Assembly: GCA_025355935.1 (NCBI GenBank)
Contig: JANXYS010000294.1
Span: forward strand, 1 to 9,030
DNA length: 9,030 nt
DNA from: Chitinophagales bacterium
GTDB taxonomy: Bacteria > Bacteroidota > Bacteroidia > Chitinophagales > Chitinophagaceae
Direction of reading: 5' to 3'
Part shown: one piece after another, positions 1 through 6,699 of the stretch
Layout: every line of letters starts with the position of its first letter
Numbering within the stretch: the stretch's first letter is position 1
Notes under the pieces: model-generated
Database searches by the model: none
What the model saw: the letters and a program-made list of their open reading frames with translations, nothing else
What the model was told of the DNA's origin: nothing
Position numbers and translations under genes: made by a program

Positions 1-303
1 CTTAAAACCATTTTTTAAAAAACGTTCATACACTTCGTTGAAGGTTTTTTGAGTCGCGTCGGCAGGATTGACTGTGCCTGTCGCCGGAAAGGAGGAGATG
101 TCACGGTAATGGTATTCTTTCGCCAACGATTGGCCAGGCAACAATGTTCGATGGGCTGCATACGTCAGGGCATCTCCCATACGAAGAATATTGCCGTAGG
201 TAGGCGGTAACTTCCGGGAACAGCCCGTCAATAGGAGACCACCCAACGAAGTGAGGCCTGTAATAATGGCGTTGCGCCGCGTAACGAGATAGTTCTTTTT
301 CAT
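1..303 (-). CDS. Molybdopterin-dependent oxidoreductase (YedY/MsrP-like), Tat lipoprotein, N-terminal 101 residues
   Basis: The gene starts with ATG at 303 and reads leftwards without a stop to the window edge, so only the first 101 residues are present. The N-terminus has a twin-arginine signal (T8-R9-R10-N-A-I), a hydrophobic stretch, and a lipobox L25-T26-G27-C28, predicting Tat export of a folded cofactor-bearing protein and lipid anchoring at Cys28. The following segment (PTYGNILRMGD, LTYAAHRTLLPG, then DISSFPATGTVNP) resembles the opening of Bacteroidota sulfite-oxidase-fold molybdopterin oxidoreductases. The cofactor-binding core lies outside the window. It follows the cytochrome b gene by 1 nt, so the two are surely cotranscribed, and the cytochrome is the likely electron partner. 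The family assignment is recall-based. The physiological substrate cannot be read; methionine sulfoxide repair by analogy with MsrP is only one possibility. Confidence 0.8.
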   Translation of the reverse strand, partial: MKKNYLVTRRNAIITGLTSLGGLLLTGCSRKLPPTYGNILRMGDALTYAAHRTLLPGQSLAKEYHYRDISSFPATGTVNPADATQKTFNEVYERFLKNGFK

Positions 304-304
304 T

Positions 305-1093
305 TTATTTTCCGAAAGTCATGGCAATCATCTGCCTTTTAAATCCGGATAGTATGACCATTAATAAATGAATGATAAGAAAAAGTTCAAGTGCTATTGC
401 AGCAAAGAAGTGAATGGTCCGGGCAGATTGAAAGCCGGAAAATAGTTTCAGCAGGAAAGGAAATGCCGCTGTAATTGCCGGCGACATACTAAGACCTGTT
501 AATGCTATTAAGGGCAAAAGCAAGAATACCACCAGCAGGTAGGCAAATTTTTGCAGCAAGCCATATTTCGGACCATCGACTGGCACTGGTTTTTGCATAC
601 GAATGTGATTAACCATGTCCCGCCAAAAATTTTGGAAAGTCAACTCATCACGGCCAGGCCAAAAGTTTTTTCGAAAGTGCCCGTTCAAAATGCCTGCAAG
701 CAGGTAAACAATACCTGTTATAACCAACAGCCAAGCCGATAGAAAATGCAGGCTCCGCCCCCAGCCATTCTTGTTGAAAATGTCGTAGGTGCGCGATGCA
801 CTTATAGGCGAATTAGCATTTGCGTAAAAGGCTTGACTTTTCTCCCAGCCGCCATGTTTATAGTTCCGGCTAATAGGCAATTCAAACAGCGCGGGTGTTA
901 AATCATTTCCAACCTCCCCCCAATAAAGCCTTGGGTGGGACATGAGAATTACGAATCCGGTATATACTAAAGCAAAAAAGCTAACCGCTACAATCCAATG
1001 ACTGCTTTTTACCCAACGGTTGTGCGTGGTACTTGCTTCAGTATGATTTTGCTTTGTACTCACAAAATTGAGCGATTTTAAATACACCAACAC
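305..1093 (-). CDS. Cytochrome b/b6 domain membrane protein (cytochrome b561-like), redox partner of the molybdoenzyme
   Basis: The 262-residue protein has four strong membrane segments, at about residues 33-51, 113-134, 180-205 and 226-248. Histidines in or next to them (H32 in KSSHW, H116 in GRSLHF, H228 in RTIHFF, H242 in LIIHLL) are the expected ligands for two b-type hemes. This pattern fits the di-heme cytochrome b561/formate-dehydrogenase gamma type, which passes electrons between the quinone pool and a periplasmic enzyme. A soluble loop lies between helices 1 and 2 (about 52-110), with a shorter one at about 140-178. The downstream gene 1 nt away encodes an exported molybdopterin oxidoreductase, the obvious partner. 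The longest frame begins with GTG at 1093. A second GTG at 1063 would give an N-terminus starting MSTKQNH, more like relatives, so the start is uncertain. No clear Shine-Dalgarno precedes either. Confidence 0.82.
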   Translation of the reverse strand: MLVYLKSLNFVSTKQNHTEASTTHNRWVKSSHWIVAVSFFALVYTGFVILMSHPRLYWGEVGNDLTPALFELPISRNYKHGGWEKSQAFYANANSPISASRTYDIFNKNGWGRSLHFLSAWLLVITGIVYLLAGILNGHFRKNFWPGRDELTFQNFWRDMVNHIRMQKPVPVDGPKYGLLQKFAYLLVVFLLLPLIALTGLSMSPAITAAFPFLLKLFSGFQSARTIHFFAAIALELFLIIHLLMVILSGFKRQMIAMTFGK

Positions 1094-1157
1094 TAAGTTA
1101 AAAATCTAATTAGAGATTACAAATTTTTTTGATGTATTTATGCCGGTATGCACTTTC

Positions 1158-1186
1158 AATGTAGCAAGGCAGCTGCAGGCTACATT
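1158..1186. repeat. Inverted repeat with 8-bp perfect arms in a divergent promoter region
   Basis: AATGTAGC (1158-1165) and GCTACATT (1179-1186) are exact reverse complements separated by 13 nt. The spacer itself contains the 8-bp palindrome GCAGCTGC (1169-1176). No T-run follows on either strand, so it does not look like an intrinsic terminator. It sits between two divergent genes and touches a TAGATTTG box (1186-1193). It could therefore be an operator or an RNA hairpin. Function is unproven. Confidence 0.4.
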
Positions 1187-1224
1187 AGATTTGACGGGCT
1201 GTGCATTAAGCAAGGCGAAAAATG

Positions 1225-1256
1225 TTGCTGGATATTGGAGCAGCAGATAAATTTTG
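1225..1256 (+). promoter_or_regulatory. Candidate Bacteroidota-type promoter for the YkuD-like gene
   Basis: A TTG (1225-1227) lies 20 nt before TAAATTTTG (1248-1256). This is close to the Bacteroidota sigma-A pattern of TTG near -33 and TAnnTTTG near -7, with one extra base in the -7 box. Transcription would start around 1262-1264, giving a leader of about 30 nt before the ATG at 1295. An exact TAGATTTG match lies upstream at 1186-1193 but has no TTG at the right distance. This is assigned by eye only. Confidence 0.35.
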
Positions 1257-1294
1257 CCATTATTCAATGCTCCAACCTGCATTAACTTTACCAC

Positions 1295-2560
1295 ATGAAA
1301 AAGGCTTTCATTTTTTTTATTTCTTTTACACTATCTATGAGCATTGTTGCTCAACCGATCGTGAAGTCGGTACTCAAGGAAAGCCGGCAGAAATATTATC
1401 GTTACCTGGTTGATAAATCTATCCTCGGAAACCTCGCTTCTCCTCTTGACAGTGAACACGAGGACTCCTGGGAAACTGCCTTTTGGACTATCAGCTTTAT
1501 CAATTATAAAGAACCGATTGTCGCTGCAAAAATCGAAGAAGCATTTACGAATATTTGGCAGCGCAGCAACTCTTTCCAGCGGGCCTTACTTGAATTAATT
1601 TACACTGACTACAAGAATAAATACCTTACTGACGTAAAAGGCCTATTTCTTCGTTCGACCGACGCGCGCGTATTCGCGATGTGTGCAGAATATATAATGG
1701 CGTCAGATAACTCCCTGTCAGAAAAGAAGAACCTGCTCCAACGCACCCGAACACTTCTTGCAAAGGATACTGCAAATCCTATTCTCAATCAGTTGCTCTA
1801 CCGGTTAAATCATAAGGGCATGAAGACAGCGCCTCCGTCTCTTGCCAGTTTACTCGCAGTAGATTATTTGCCCGGGCAGGTTCTTGTAATTAGTTTCCAG
1901 CGAAGCAATCGCGATTATACAGGTTTAAGTATTGTAAGGGATGCAGCCGGAAACTTTTTGAAAAATGATGACAGCAGTTACACGGCTATCCCTCAACTTG
2001 CAAGGAGTGCCAGCAACATGAGCGGGTATCTTTCCAATGGTAATACGCCTGAGGGCATTTTCAGGATGCGTGGATTTGACGTTTCCAAAAGCAACATTCT
2101 TGGGCCTTCTGTTAACATCCAAATGACCATGCCAGGTGAATATAAAGCTTCACAATTTTTCCAGGATTCAACAGTAAATGATTCTGCGTGGGACCTCCGG
2201 CGATATAAAACTCTCCTTCCTCAAAATCTCCGGTCATACTATCCCATACTGCAATCGTACTATGCCGGTCGCGCCGGCAGAACTGAGATTATTGCACACG
2301 GGAACACCGTAGATCCTTCATTCTACCTAAACCAGCCATACTACCCCATATCCCCCACCCAGGGTTGTTTGTGTACTAAGGAAATCTGGAGTGAAATAAC
2401 AGGCAGACTCATCACCAGCGACCAGGTAAGACTAACGGACGCAGTGAAAAGGGCAGGTGGTCCGAAAGGGTATTATATCGTGGTAAACATTGATGATAAA
2501 GATGCGCCGGTAACGATGAACGATGTTCTACTTTTATTTAAAAATATAAATCGGTATTAA
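1295..2560 (+). CDS. Exported protein with divergent YkuD-like (L,D-transpeptidase) catalytic domain
   Basis: The 421-residue protein begins with a signal peptide (K2-K3, hydrophobic 4-18, likely cleavage after A19 or Q20). Residues about 25-175 are mostly helical and unrecognised. From about 190 the protein resembles a YkuD catalytic domain: a beta-rich stretch, then N248-G-N-T-P-E-G254, an iGPS-type motif at 269-272, H335-G336, and T355-Q-G-C358. The H-G and [S/T]-x-G-C pair is the L,D-transpeptidase signature, with Cys358 as nucleophile and His335 as its partner. Family members crosslink or trim peptidoglycan, or attach proteins to it, in the periplasm. Two deviations stand out: 18 residues separate HG from the T, slightly more than usual, and the position after GC-L is Cys360 rather than Arg or Asn. 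It is a single gene, divergent from the cytochrome unit and convergent with the lipid operon. The YkuD call rests on motifs only. Confidence 0.6.
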   Translation: MKKAFIFFISFTLSMSIVAQPIVKSVLKESRQKYYRYLVDKSILGNLASPLDSEHEDSWETAFWTISFINYKEPIVAAKIEEAFTNIWQRSNSFQRALLELIYTDYKNKYLTDVKGLFLRSTDARVFAMCAEYIMASDNSLSEKKNLLQRTRTLLAKDTANPILNQLLYRLNHKGMKTAPPSLASLLAVDYLPGQVLVISFQRSNRDYTGLSIVRDAAGNFLKNDDSSYTAIPQLARSASNMSGYLSNGNTPEGIFRMRGFDVSKSNILGPSVNIQMTMPGEYKASQFFQDSTVNDSAWDLRRYKTLLPQNLRSYYPILQSYYAGRAGRTEIIAHGNTVDPSFYLNQPYYPISPTQGCLCTKEIWSEITGRLITSDQVRLTDAVKRAGGPKGYYIVVNIDDKDAPVTMNDVLLLFKNINRY

Positions 2561-2604
2561 CAGGCAGCAGAAGCATGTTTTTTTCTTACTTCAATGAGAG
2601 TCGT

Positions 2605-3216
2605 CTATGATTTATAGTAAAACGTTTTAATCCTCTCAGTTATTTCTTGCTGATGGTGCGGGATAGTATCGAAGAGGTGATCCCACCAGGTTACAGTAAC
2701 ACCAAAACATTTGTCGGGATGTTTGCAATGATGATGGATATGAAACTGGTGCAGGCCCGGAAACAATTTTGCAGAAAGTTTTTTATGCAGGAACCAATGC
2801 ATAAGCGTATACAAAACGAAACCCATGTAAAGGCCCGTGAAGACCAAAACCCCGTTCCTATAATATATACAAAGAAATAGCAGCCCAATATTACCCGCAA
2901 AAAGAACCATTCGCTGGAGGCCCGTTATCTTTAAATGTGTTGGGTGATCGTGATGCTGCATATGACGTTCATATCCTTTTATTTGGGCTGTTTTAACGGA
3001 ACCATGCATCCTGAAACAATGATTAAAGTACTCAATGAATGTCCAGCACAGCCAACCTGAAAACAGCATTAAGCAATAAGAGATAAGCGGGTCGGTGTGC
3101 CTGGTGCCGAAAGCGATAAATTCCAGCGGAAGGAACAGGAGAAGGAAGTACACAATCACTTTTAGCTTTCCTGGCCGGGCGGAGGTCGGTGCTGCAATAC
3201 TTTTATTTGGTTTCAT
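2605..3216 (-). CDS. Fatty acid hydroxylase / sterol desaturase superfamily membrane di-iron enzyme
   Basis: The 203-residue protein (numbered here from Met at 3216) has hydrophobic segments at about 19-36, 45-63, 101-118 and 121-140. It carries the histidine clusters of the fatty acid hydroxylase superfamily (PF04116 type): H66xxxxH71, H85xxH88H89, H140xxxH144, then H159xxH162H163 inside a HIHHH run. These end in the diagnostic FGVTVTWWDHLFDT block. They bind a non-heme di-iron centre that uses O2 to hydroxylate or desaturate lipid substrates at the cytoplasmic membrane. Relatives act on fatty acids, sphingoid bases, sterols or carotenoids, and the substrate here cannot be told. I chose the ATG at 3216, 2 nt after the SDR stop codon. 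A TTG at 3222 would overlap that stop and adds only two residues. It is the last gene of the five-gene operon, so it is likely translationally coupled to the SDR. Confidence 0.85.
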   Translation of the reverse strand: MKPNKSIAAPTSARPGKLKVIVYFLLLFLPLEFIAFGTRHTDPLISYCLMLFSGWLCWTFIEYFNHCFRMHGSVKTAQIKGYERHMQHHDHPTHLKITGLQRMVLFAGNIGLLFLCIYYRNGVLVFTGLYMGFVLYTLMHWFLHKKLSAKLFPGLHQFHIHHHCKHPDKCFGVTVTWWDHLFDTIPHHQQEITERIKTFYYKS

Positions 3217-3218
3217 AC

Positions 3219-4091
3219 TCAATTTATTAAGGGTTTAATATTAGCCGGATAAGTAACGGCAAAGCTTGGTTGTAATAAGGTTCGGTTATTGGCAGGCGAC
3301 ATTGAGTTTAACTGCTTCATCTGGTGGTTAGCAATCATTTTTTTCAGGTATGCAGGAATAACGGTATTCAATAACAGGAACAATTTATTAATCCTTCCGG
3401 GGATAATCACCTCTTTTTGTCTTAACAATCCATCGATTGCAATAGGGGCAACATTTTCAGGGTTCATAACGGCCAGTTGCGAAAGCCAGCTCATTTTTTT
3501 ATTTACCATTGTGACTGATAAGTTGGTATTCATACCACCGGGGCAGATAACGCTTACATGTACGTTGCTGCCCGCGAGCTCGTTCCGAAGGCTTTTCGAA
3601 AAGAAGTAGATGAAAGACTTAGTAGCGCCATAAACCTGCTTTTTAGCCAGGAAGAAGAAACTGCATAAGCTGCCGACATTTAAAATATAAGAAGGCCCGT
3701 TTTTTTCAAGTGAGTCTAAAAATAGCCGCGTTAACAAAGTGGTCGCCATCACATTTAGCTGTACTTGTTTTTGGTAAAATGAAATACTTCCATCGCTAAA
3801 TAAATGGGTATTTCCTATCCCGGCATTGTTGATCAGAATATTCACTTTGAGGTTTAGTGTTGTAACATTCTTAAATAGCTCTACGCAATTTCCTGCTATG
3901 GAGAGATCTTTTTCGATAGCAATAACTTTCACGGCAAAGTTCTTTTGAATAAACTGCGACAGGCTATGAAGCTCGGGGCCAGGCAGTGCTACGAGCACCA
4001 GGTTCATTCCCCGGCGGGCACACTCAAGTGCGAGTGCTCTGCCAAATCCTTCACTGGCACCCGTTATAAGGGTGTAGAGATTATTGTTCAT
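3219..4091 (-). CDS. Classical SDR-family NAD(P)-dependent oxidoreductase
   Basis: This 290-residue protein has a complete classical short-chain dehydrogenase fold. Visible motifs are the cofactor motif T10-G-A-S-E-G-F-G17, D62 before the LS segment, N88-N-A-G91, catalytic Ser141 in NVGSL, Y154xxxK158, and P184-G-G after the active site. After about residue 215 there is an extension with IIPGRINKLFLLLNTVIPAYLKK, hydrophobic and perhaps membrane-associating, as in SDRs acting on lipid or ketoacyl substrates. The likely reaction is reduction of a keto group or oxidation of a secondary alcohol. The ATG at 4091 overlaps the stop of the upstream epimerase gene as ATGA. The C-terminal tail of about 35 residues (from roughly 256) is polar and not recognised. 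The superfamily is certain, but the substrate is not. Confidence 0.9.
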   Translation of the reverse strand: MNNNLYTLITGASEGFGRALALECARRGMNLVLVALPGPELHSLSQFIQKNFAVKVIAIEKDLSIAGNCVELFKNVTTLNLKVNILINNAGIGNTHLFSDGSISFYQKQVQLNVMATTLLTRLFLDSLEKNGPSYILNVGSLCSFFFLAKKQVYGATKSFIYFFSKSLRNELAGSNVHVSVICPGGMNTNLSVTMVNKKMSWLSQLAVMNPENVAPIAIDGLLRQKEVIIPGRINKLFLLLNTVIPAYLKKMIANHQMKQLNSMSPANNRTLLQPSFAVTYPANIKPLIN

Positions 4092-5074
4092 GGCTTACTG
4101 GTTTTTAAAAAGTTAATAGTTTGTTCCAATGCACCTTTTATTTCAGTTGGCTGGTAGCCCAAATGGTCAATAGCTTTCCCGCTACTAAAGGCTTTATTAC
4201 AATACACATGATTTACACCCTTAACTGTGAAGAACAAATCGTTGCCACTGAGTCTTTGTTTCACCCAATACATGGCTGCAAAGGCTTTTGCGCACCACTT
4301 GGGAGCCTCTACTAGCCTTGCTTTTGAAGAAGTTATCTTCCTGATAGTTTCAAAGAAATCAGTATAGGATATATTCGCACCACCCAGAATGTATTTCTCG
4401 CCATTAATGCCTTTATCCATGGCGAGCAAGTGCCCCCGGACAATGTCATCGATAAAACAAAAGTTTGATATTAGGGTACCAGGTTTTGGGATAAAAGTCA
4501 GTTTGCCGTCAATGAATTTCTTTGTCATTTGATTAACGCTTATTGGATGGGTTTCAATGCCGGGACCAAAAACTTTGGAAAGGGAAACAATGACTGTTGA
4601 CAATCCATTCTGCACATAGTTTTTTACCAGGCTTTCCGCAATAGATTTGGTGAACTCATAATCGTTATCAAATGCAGTAATACGAGGATCACCTTCAGTA
4701 AGTGGTTCTTTCAGAGATGCTCCAAAAACACCGCAGGTACTCGTGAATACGAGTTTCTTTACACCGGTTTGCAAGGCTACTGCCAGCACATTTTCGGTTC
4801 CTTCTACATTTACGCGATAAAATTGATTCTTGTCTTTTGACCATAATTTTACGAGAGCTGCAGTGTGATATACCTGTTCGCAATGATGCATAGCTCTCAC
4901 TAATGTCCCGCGGTTTGTAATATCACCTTCAAAAACATGGATACCCTCGTGCACCGGTATATTGTTCGAAGATGAATGTCTTACCAATACGTTCACACTG
5001 TGGCCGTCATTCGCTAACTTAAGGGCTAAGGCATTGCCTACATATCCGGTGGCACCGGTGACAAAGATTTTCAT
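4088..5074 (-). CDS. NAD-dependent epimerase/dehydratase family protein (3-beta-HSD / dihydroflavonol-reductase-like extended SDR)
   Basis: This 328-residue extended SDR starts with the Rossmann motif T6-G-A-T-G-Y-V-G13. It continues with D51-I after strand 3, the H70-T-A-A block, N89-V-E-G-T-E-N, and the active-site set S112-T113 plus Y139xxxK143. The C-terminal half contains the YILGG(A)NISYTDFFETI block (about 228-243) typical of reductases resembling dihydroflavonol reductase, HpnA and 3-beta-hydroxysteroid dehydrogenase. These usually oxidise or reduce a hydroxyl/keto group on a bulky lipid or polyketide rather than epimerise sugars. Start ATG at 5074 overlaps the stop of the CPBP gene (ATGA), and its own stop overlaps the SDR start in the same way. 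That gives two consecutive 4-nt couplings and strongly suggests the products work in one pathway. A sugar substrate is less likely given the lipid-type neighbours. Confidence 0.87.
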   Translation of the reverse strand: MKIFVTGATGYVGNALALKLANDGHSVNVLVRHSSSNNIPVHEGIHVFEGDITNRGTLVRAMHHCEQVYHTAALVKLWSKDKNQFYRVNVEGTENVLAVALQTGVKKLVFTSTCGVFGASLKEPLTEGDPRITAFDNDYEFTKSIAESLVKNYVQNGLSTVIVSLSKVFGPGIETHPISVNQMTKKFIDGKLTFIPKPGTLISNFCFIDDIVRGHLLAMDKGINGEKYILGGANISYTDFFETIRKITSSKARLVEAPKWCAKAFAAMYWVKQRLSGNDLFFTVKGVNHVYCNKAFSSGKAIDHLGYQPTEIKGALEQTINFLKTSKP

Positions 5075-5745
5075 GATAGTGAGTTTATTGGTTTAAAAAA
5101 TTTATTAAGGACTTTGATCTCGAACGACAGTGAAAGTGCTAAGTGTAGTAATATAGACGGCCATACTGCATGTGCCTGTATATTAAGCAAGCAGTTTATG
5201 ACAGAAAATGGCAGGCATCCCCGAATTACTTTTTTACCACTAAAAATATGGAGTAACATGGTCAGGATAACATCCACTAAAATCGCAGGCACCAGTCCAA
5301 GTCGTAACGCATTGAAAAAAAGAAGATGACCGCGAAAAAATAATTCGTATGAAATAAGAAAAGGAATTCGTATCGCCAGGTAACGTGGGAAGAAAGATTT
5401 GCAGAGTGCTGCCGTATCACCAGGAGCAGGTTGATAACGGCGGCCTTCACGGGAACCTATTGCTATCACAATAAACAAAATCGAAAAAAATAACAGTCGG
5501 AAATTAGCTCCTGTTCCCTGGGGACCAATAATGATAGGTAATATAGGTGGTGCCCAGGTGAGTGGCACTACACCAAGCCACAATATTCCGGCGATATGCA
5601 ACCCGAGTAACTGGCCGGGGAGTGCTACCGGTTTTCCCTTTTGATCAACGAGTTGATGACTGTGGTTTAAGTGAACAAGCCATAACATGATAAAATACAT
5701 GCAGTAACAAATGGAGAAGCTCCACGTAATATTAGCGGGTAACAT
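5071..5745 (-). CDS. CPBP-family intramembrane metalloprotease-like membrane protein
   Basis: This 224-residue polytopic protein has hydrophobic segments at about 6-24, 45-70, 83-97, 122-148, 150-168, 177-190 and 194-210. Motif 1 reads Y133-E134-L-F-F-R138-G, the counterpart of EExxxR in CPBP (Abi/CaaX-like, PF02517) proteins. His166 (TMLLHIF) and His201 (SILLHLALS) fit motifs 2 and 3, so the Glu/His set is present except that Tyr replaces the first Glu, a variant I believe occurs in other Bacteroidota members. Family roles include prenyl-protein processing, bacteriocin self-protection and membrane-protein cleavage. Here it sits 9 nt downstream of a DUF6134-type gene and overlaps a lipid-type reductase gene, which suggests a pathway-linked role. 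Proteolytic activity is not demonstrated by the sequence. ATG at 5745 is the start chosen. Confidence 0.72.
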   Translation of the reverse strand: MLPANITWSFSICYCMYFIMLWLVHLNHSHQLVDQKGKPVALPGQLLGLHIAGILWLGVVPLTWAPPILPIIIGPQGTGANFRLLFFSILFIVIAIGSREGRRYQPAPGDTAALCKSFFPRYLAIRIPFLISYELFFRGHLLFFNALRLGLVPAILVDVILTMLLHIFSGKKVIRGCLPFSVINCLLNIQAHAVWPSILLHLALSLSFEIKVLNKFFKPINSLS

Positions 5746-5754
5746 ATAAACGGT

Positions 5755-6369
5755 TTAAGGGATGAGATTGAGATTGGCTGAATAAAAATTATGACTCACC
5801 TTCACTTTAGTGCATATCCCGCCTTGATAGTAGTAGCAGTTACTGCTGCCATCAGGAAATAGTAATTTATAGGCCCCATCGCCTGTTTTAGTCAGGGCGA
5901 TGAAACATTCATGCTTATCACAGTATACCTGGCTTATTCCTATTGGCTCCTGGAAGTAAAGACTCAGCAGGTTTTTACCGATATATGTTATAGGCAGGAT
6001 TGATTTTCCGCCATCTTCCGATACTTCATACTGCCCGCCATTCAACGATGTTTGTTTATCAACTTTTATAGTACCATTCGCTTTTCTATACACTGAAGAG
6101 GTTTGAAGTTTACCATTCTCGAAAATGGAACACTCTTTCGTAAAAACGTTAATCATAAATACGAACCTTGTTTTAATTTCAGACAGCAATACCAAGGTCA
6201 ACCGATTTCCATTAGTTTGCCGTTCAATCGTCAACCAGCCGATATCGTTACTTCCCTGGCTCACTTTGTATTTAAGTCGGAGACTTTGGGCTTTAGATAT
6301 TAGGGGCATCAATGTCAAGAGGAAAATAATAATCATCACTACCATAAAATGAATTTTTACTGCGGCCAT
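5755..6369 (-). CDS. DUF6134-type exported protein of unknown function
   Basis: The mature part resembles the Bacteroidota DUF6134 family: a small, beta-rich exported protein with an opening LKYKVSQGSNDIGWL motif, LLSEIKTRF, SSVYRKANG, an LLSLYFQEP block, and a closing LLFPDGSSNCYYY segment. From the ATG at 6369 the protein is 204 residues with a signal peptide: K5 and H7 in the n-region, hydrophobic 9-24, likely cleavage near SKAQ-S. The open frame continues upstream to a GTG at 6483, with ATGs at 6450, 6429 and 6390. That longer form would add an unrelated hydrophobic N-terminus, so I prefer 6369, although a promoter-like box at 6501-6508 would also allow the longer one. It is the first gene of the operon. 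Its function is unknown; beta-rich exported proteins next to lipid enzymes may bind lipids, but this is a guess. Confidence 0.72.
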   Translation of the reverse strand: MAAVKIHFMVVMIIIFLLTLMPLISKAQSLRLKYKVSQGSNDIGWLTIERQTNGNRLTLVLLSEIKTRFVFMINVFTKECSIFENGKLQTSSVYRKANGTIKVDKQTSLNGGQYEVSEDGGKSILPITYIGKNLLSLYFQEPIGISQVYCDKHECFIALTKTGDGAYKLLFPDGSSNCYYYQGGICTKVKVSHNFYSANLNLIP

Positions 6370-6699
6370 GTGACGAAGATGAACTACCATATTCAGGCAG
6401 GTTTGTTTTCCGTGTTTTTTTATTAGCATGTAGATGAGAAAGGGGATCATGTCTGTAATTTTTAGGATGAGAGAAAGAAGCACCTTATCGTTTATGAAAT
6501 CAAAAGTATCAGGGGCGAACAGCGAATCCTAATTGATCAAAATGCCCCATATCACGGATTTAGTAATTAATACTTATTCCAAAAGAATGCGGTAAAAGAT
6601 GCGCGATTATTTTGCATAAAATACTAATATGATTATCTTAACATGCAGATCGTGCTATATTAGAGATTACGTTTTGCGTGTATTACTAAACAATTCCTG
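6370..6699. promoter_or_regulatory. Divergent control region between the lipid operon and its HTH regulator
   Basis: This stretch holds no convincing separate gene; the part below 6483 may be an upstream extension of the DUF6134 gene. On the minus strand an exact TACTTTTG box (6508-6501) fits the Bacteroidota -7 consensus, but no TTG stands at the ideal distance. On the plus strand TTG (6612-6614), 19 nt and TATCTTAA (6634-6641) form a weak promoter for the regulator. Possible operator elements are the palindrome TTGATCAA (6533-6540), AGTA-5-TACT (6562-6574), and TTTAGTAA (6559-6566) with its reverse complement TTACTAAA (6683-6690) just before the regulator start. The region is AT-rich, so chance matches are likely. 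Confidence 0.35.

Noticed and set aside
551..742. Plus-strand 63-codon frame inside the cytochrome b gene
   Set aside because: Antisense shadow of a well-supported membrane protein gene.
1106..1294. 62-codon open frame on the minus strand in the divergent intergenic region
   Set aside because: Its composition is not protein-like for this genome, it has no recognisable features, and it overlaps the promoter region of the YkuD-like gene.
2561..2604. Possible bidirectional terminator between the convergent YkuD-like and hydroxylase genes
   Set aside because: There is a seven-T run (2578-2584) but I could not find a stem of useful length in front of it on either strand.
6103..6352. Two overlapping plus-strand frames antisense to the DUF6134 gene
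   Set aside because: They are mirror frames of a coherent minus-strand exported protein; no motif or start context supports them.
2605..6369. Defence or antiphage island, suggested by the CPBP (Abi-like) gene
   Set aside because: The neighbours are lipid-type oxidoreductases and an HTH regulator; no nuclease, toxin, NTPase sensor or mobility gene is present.
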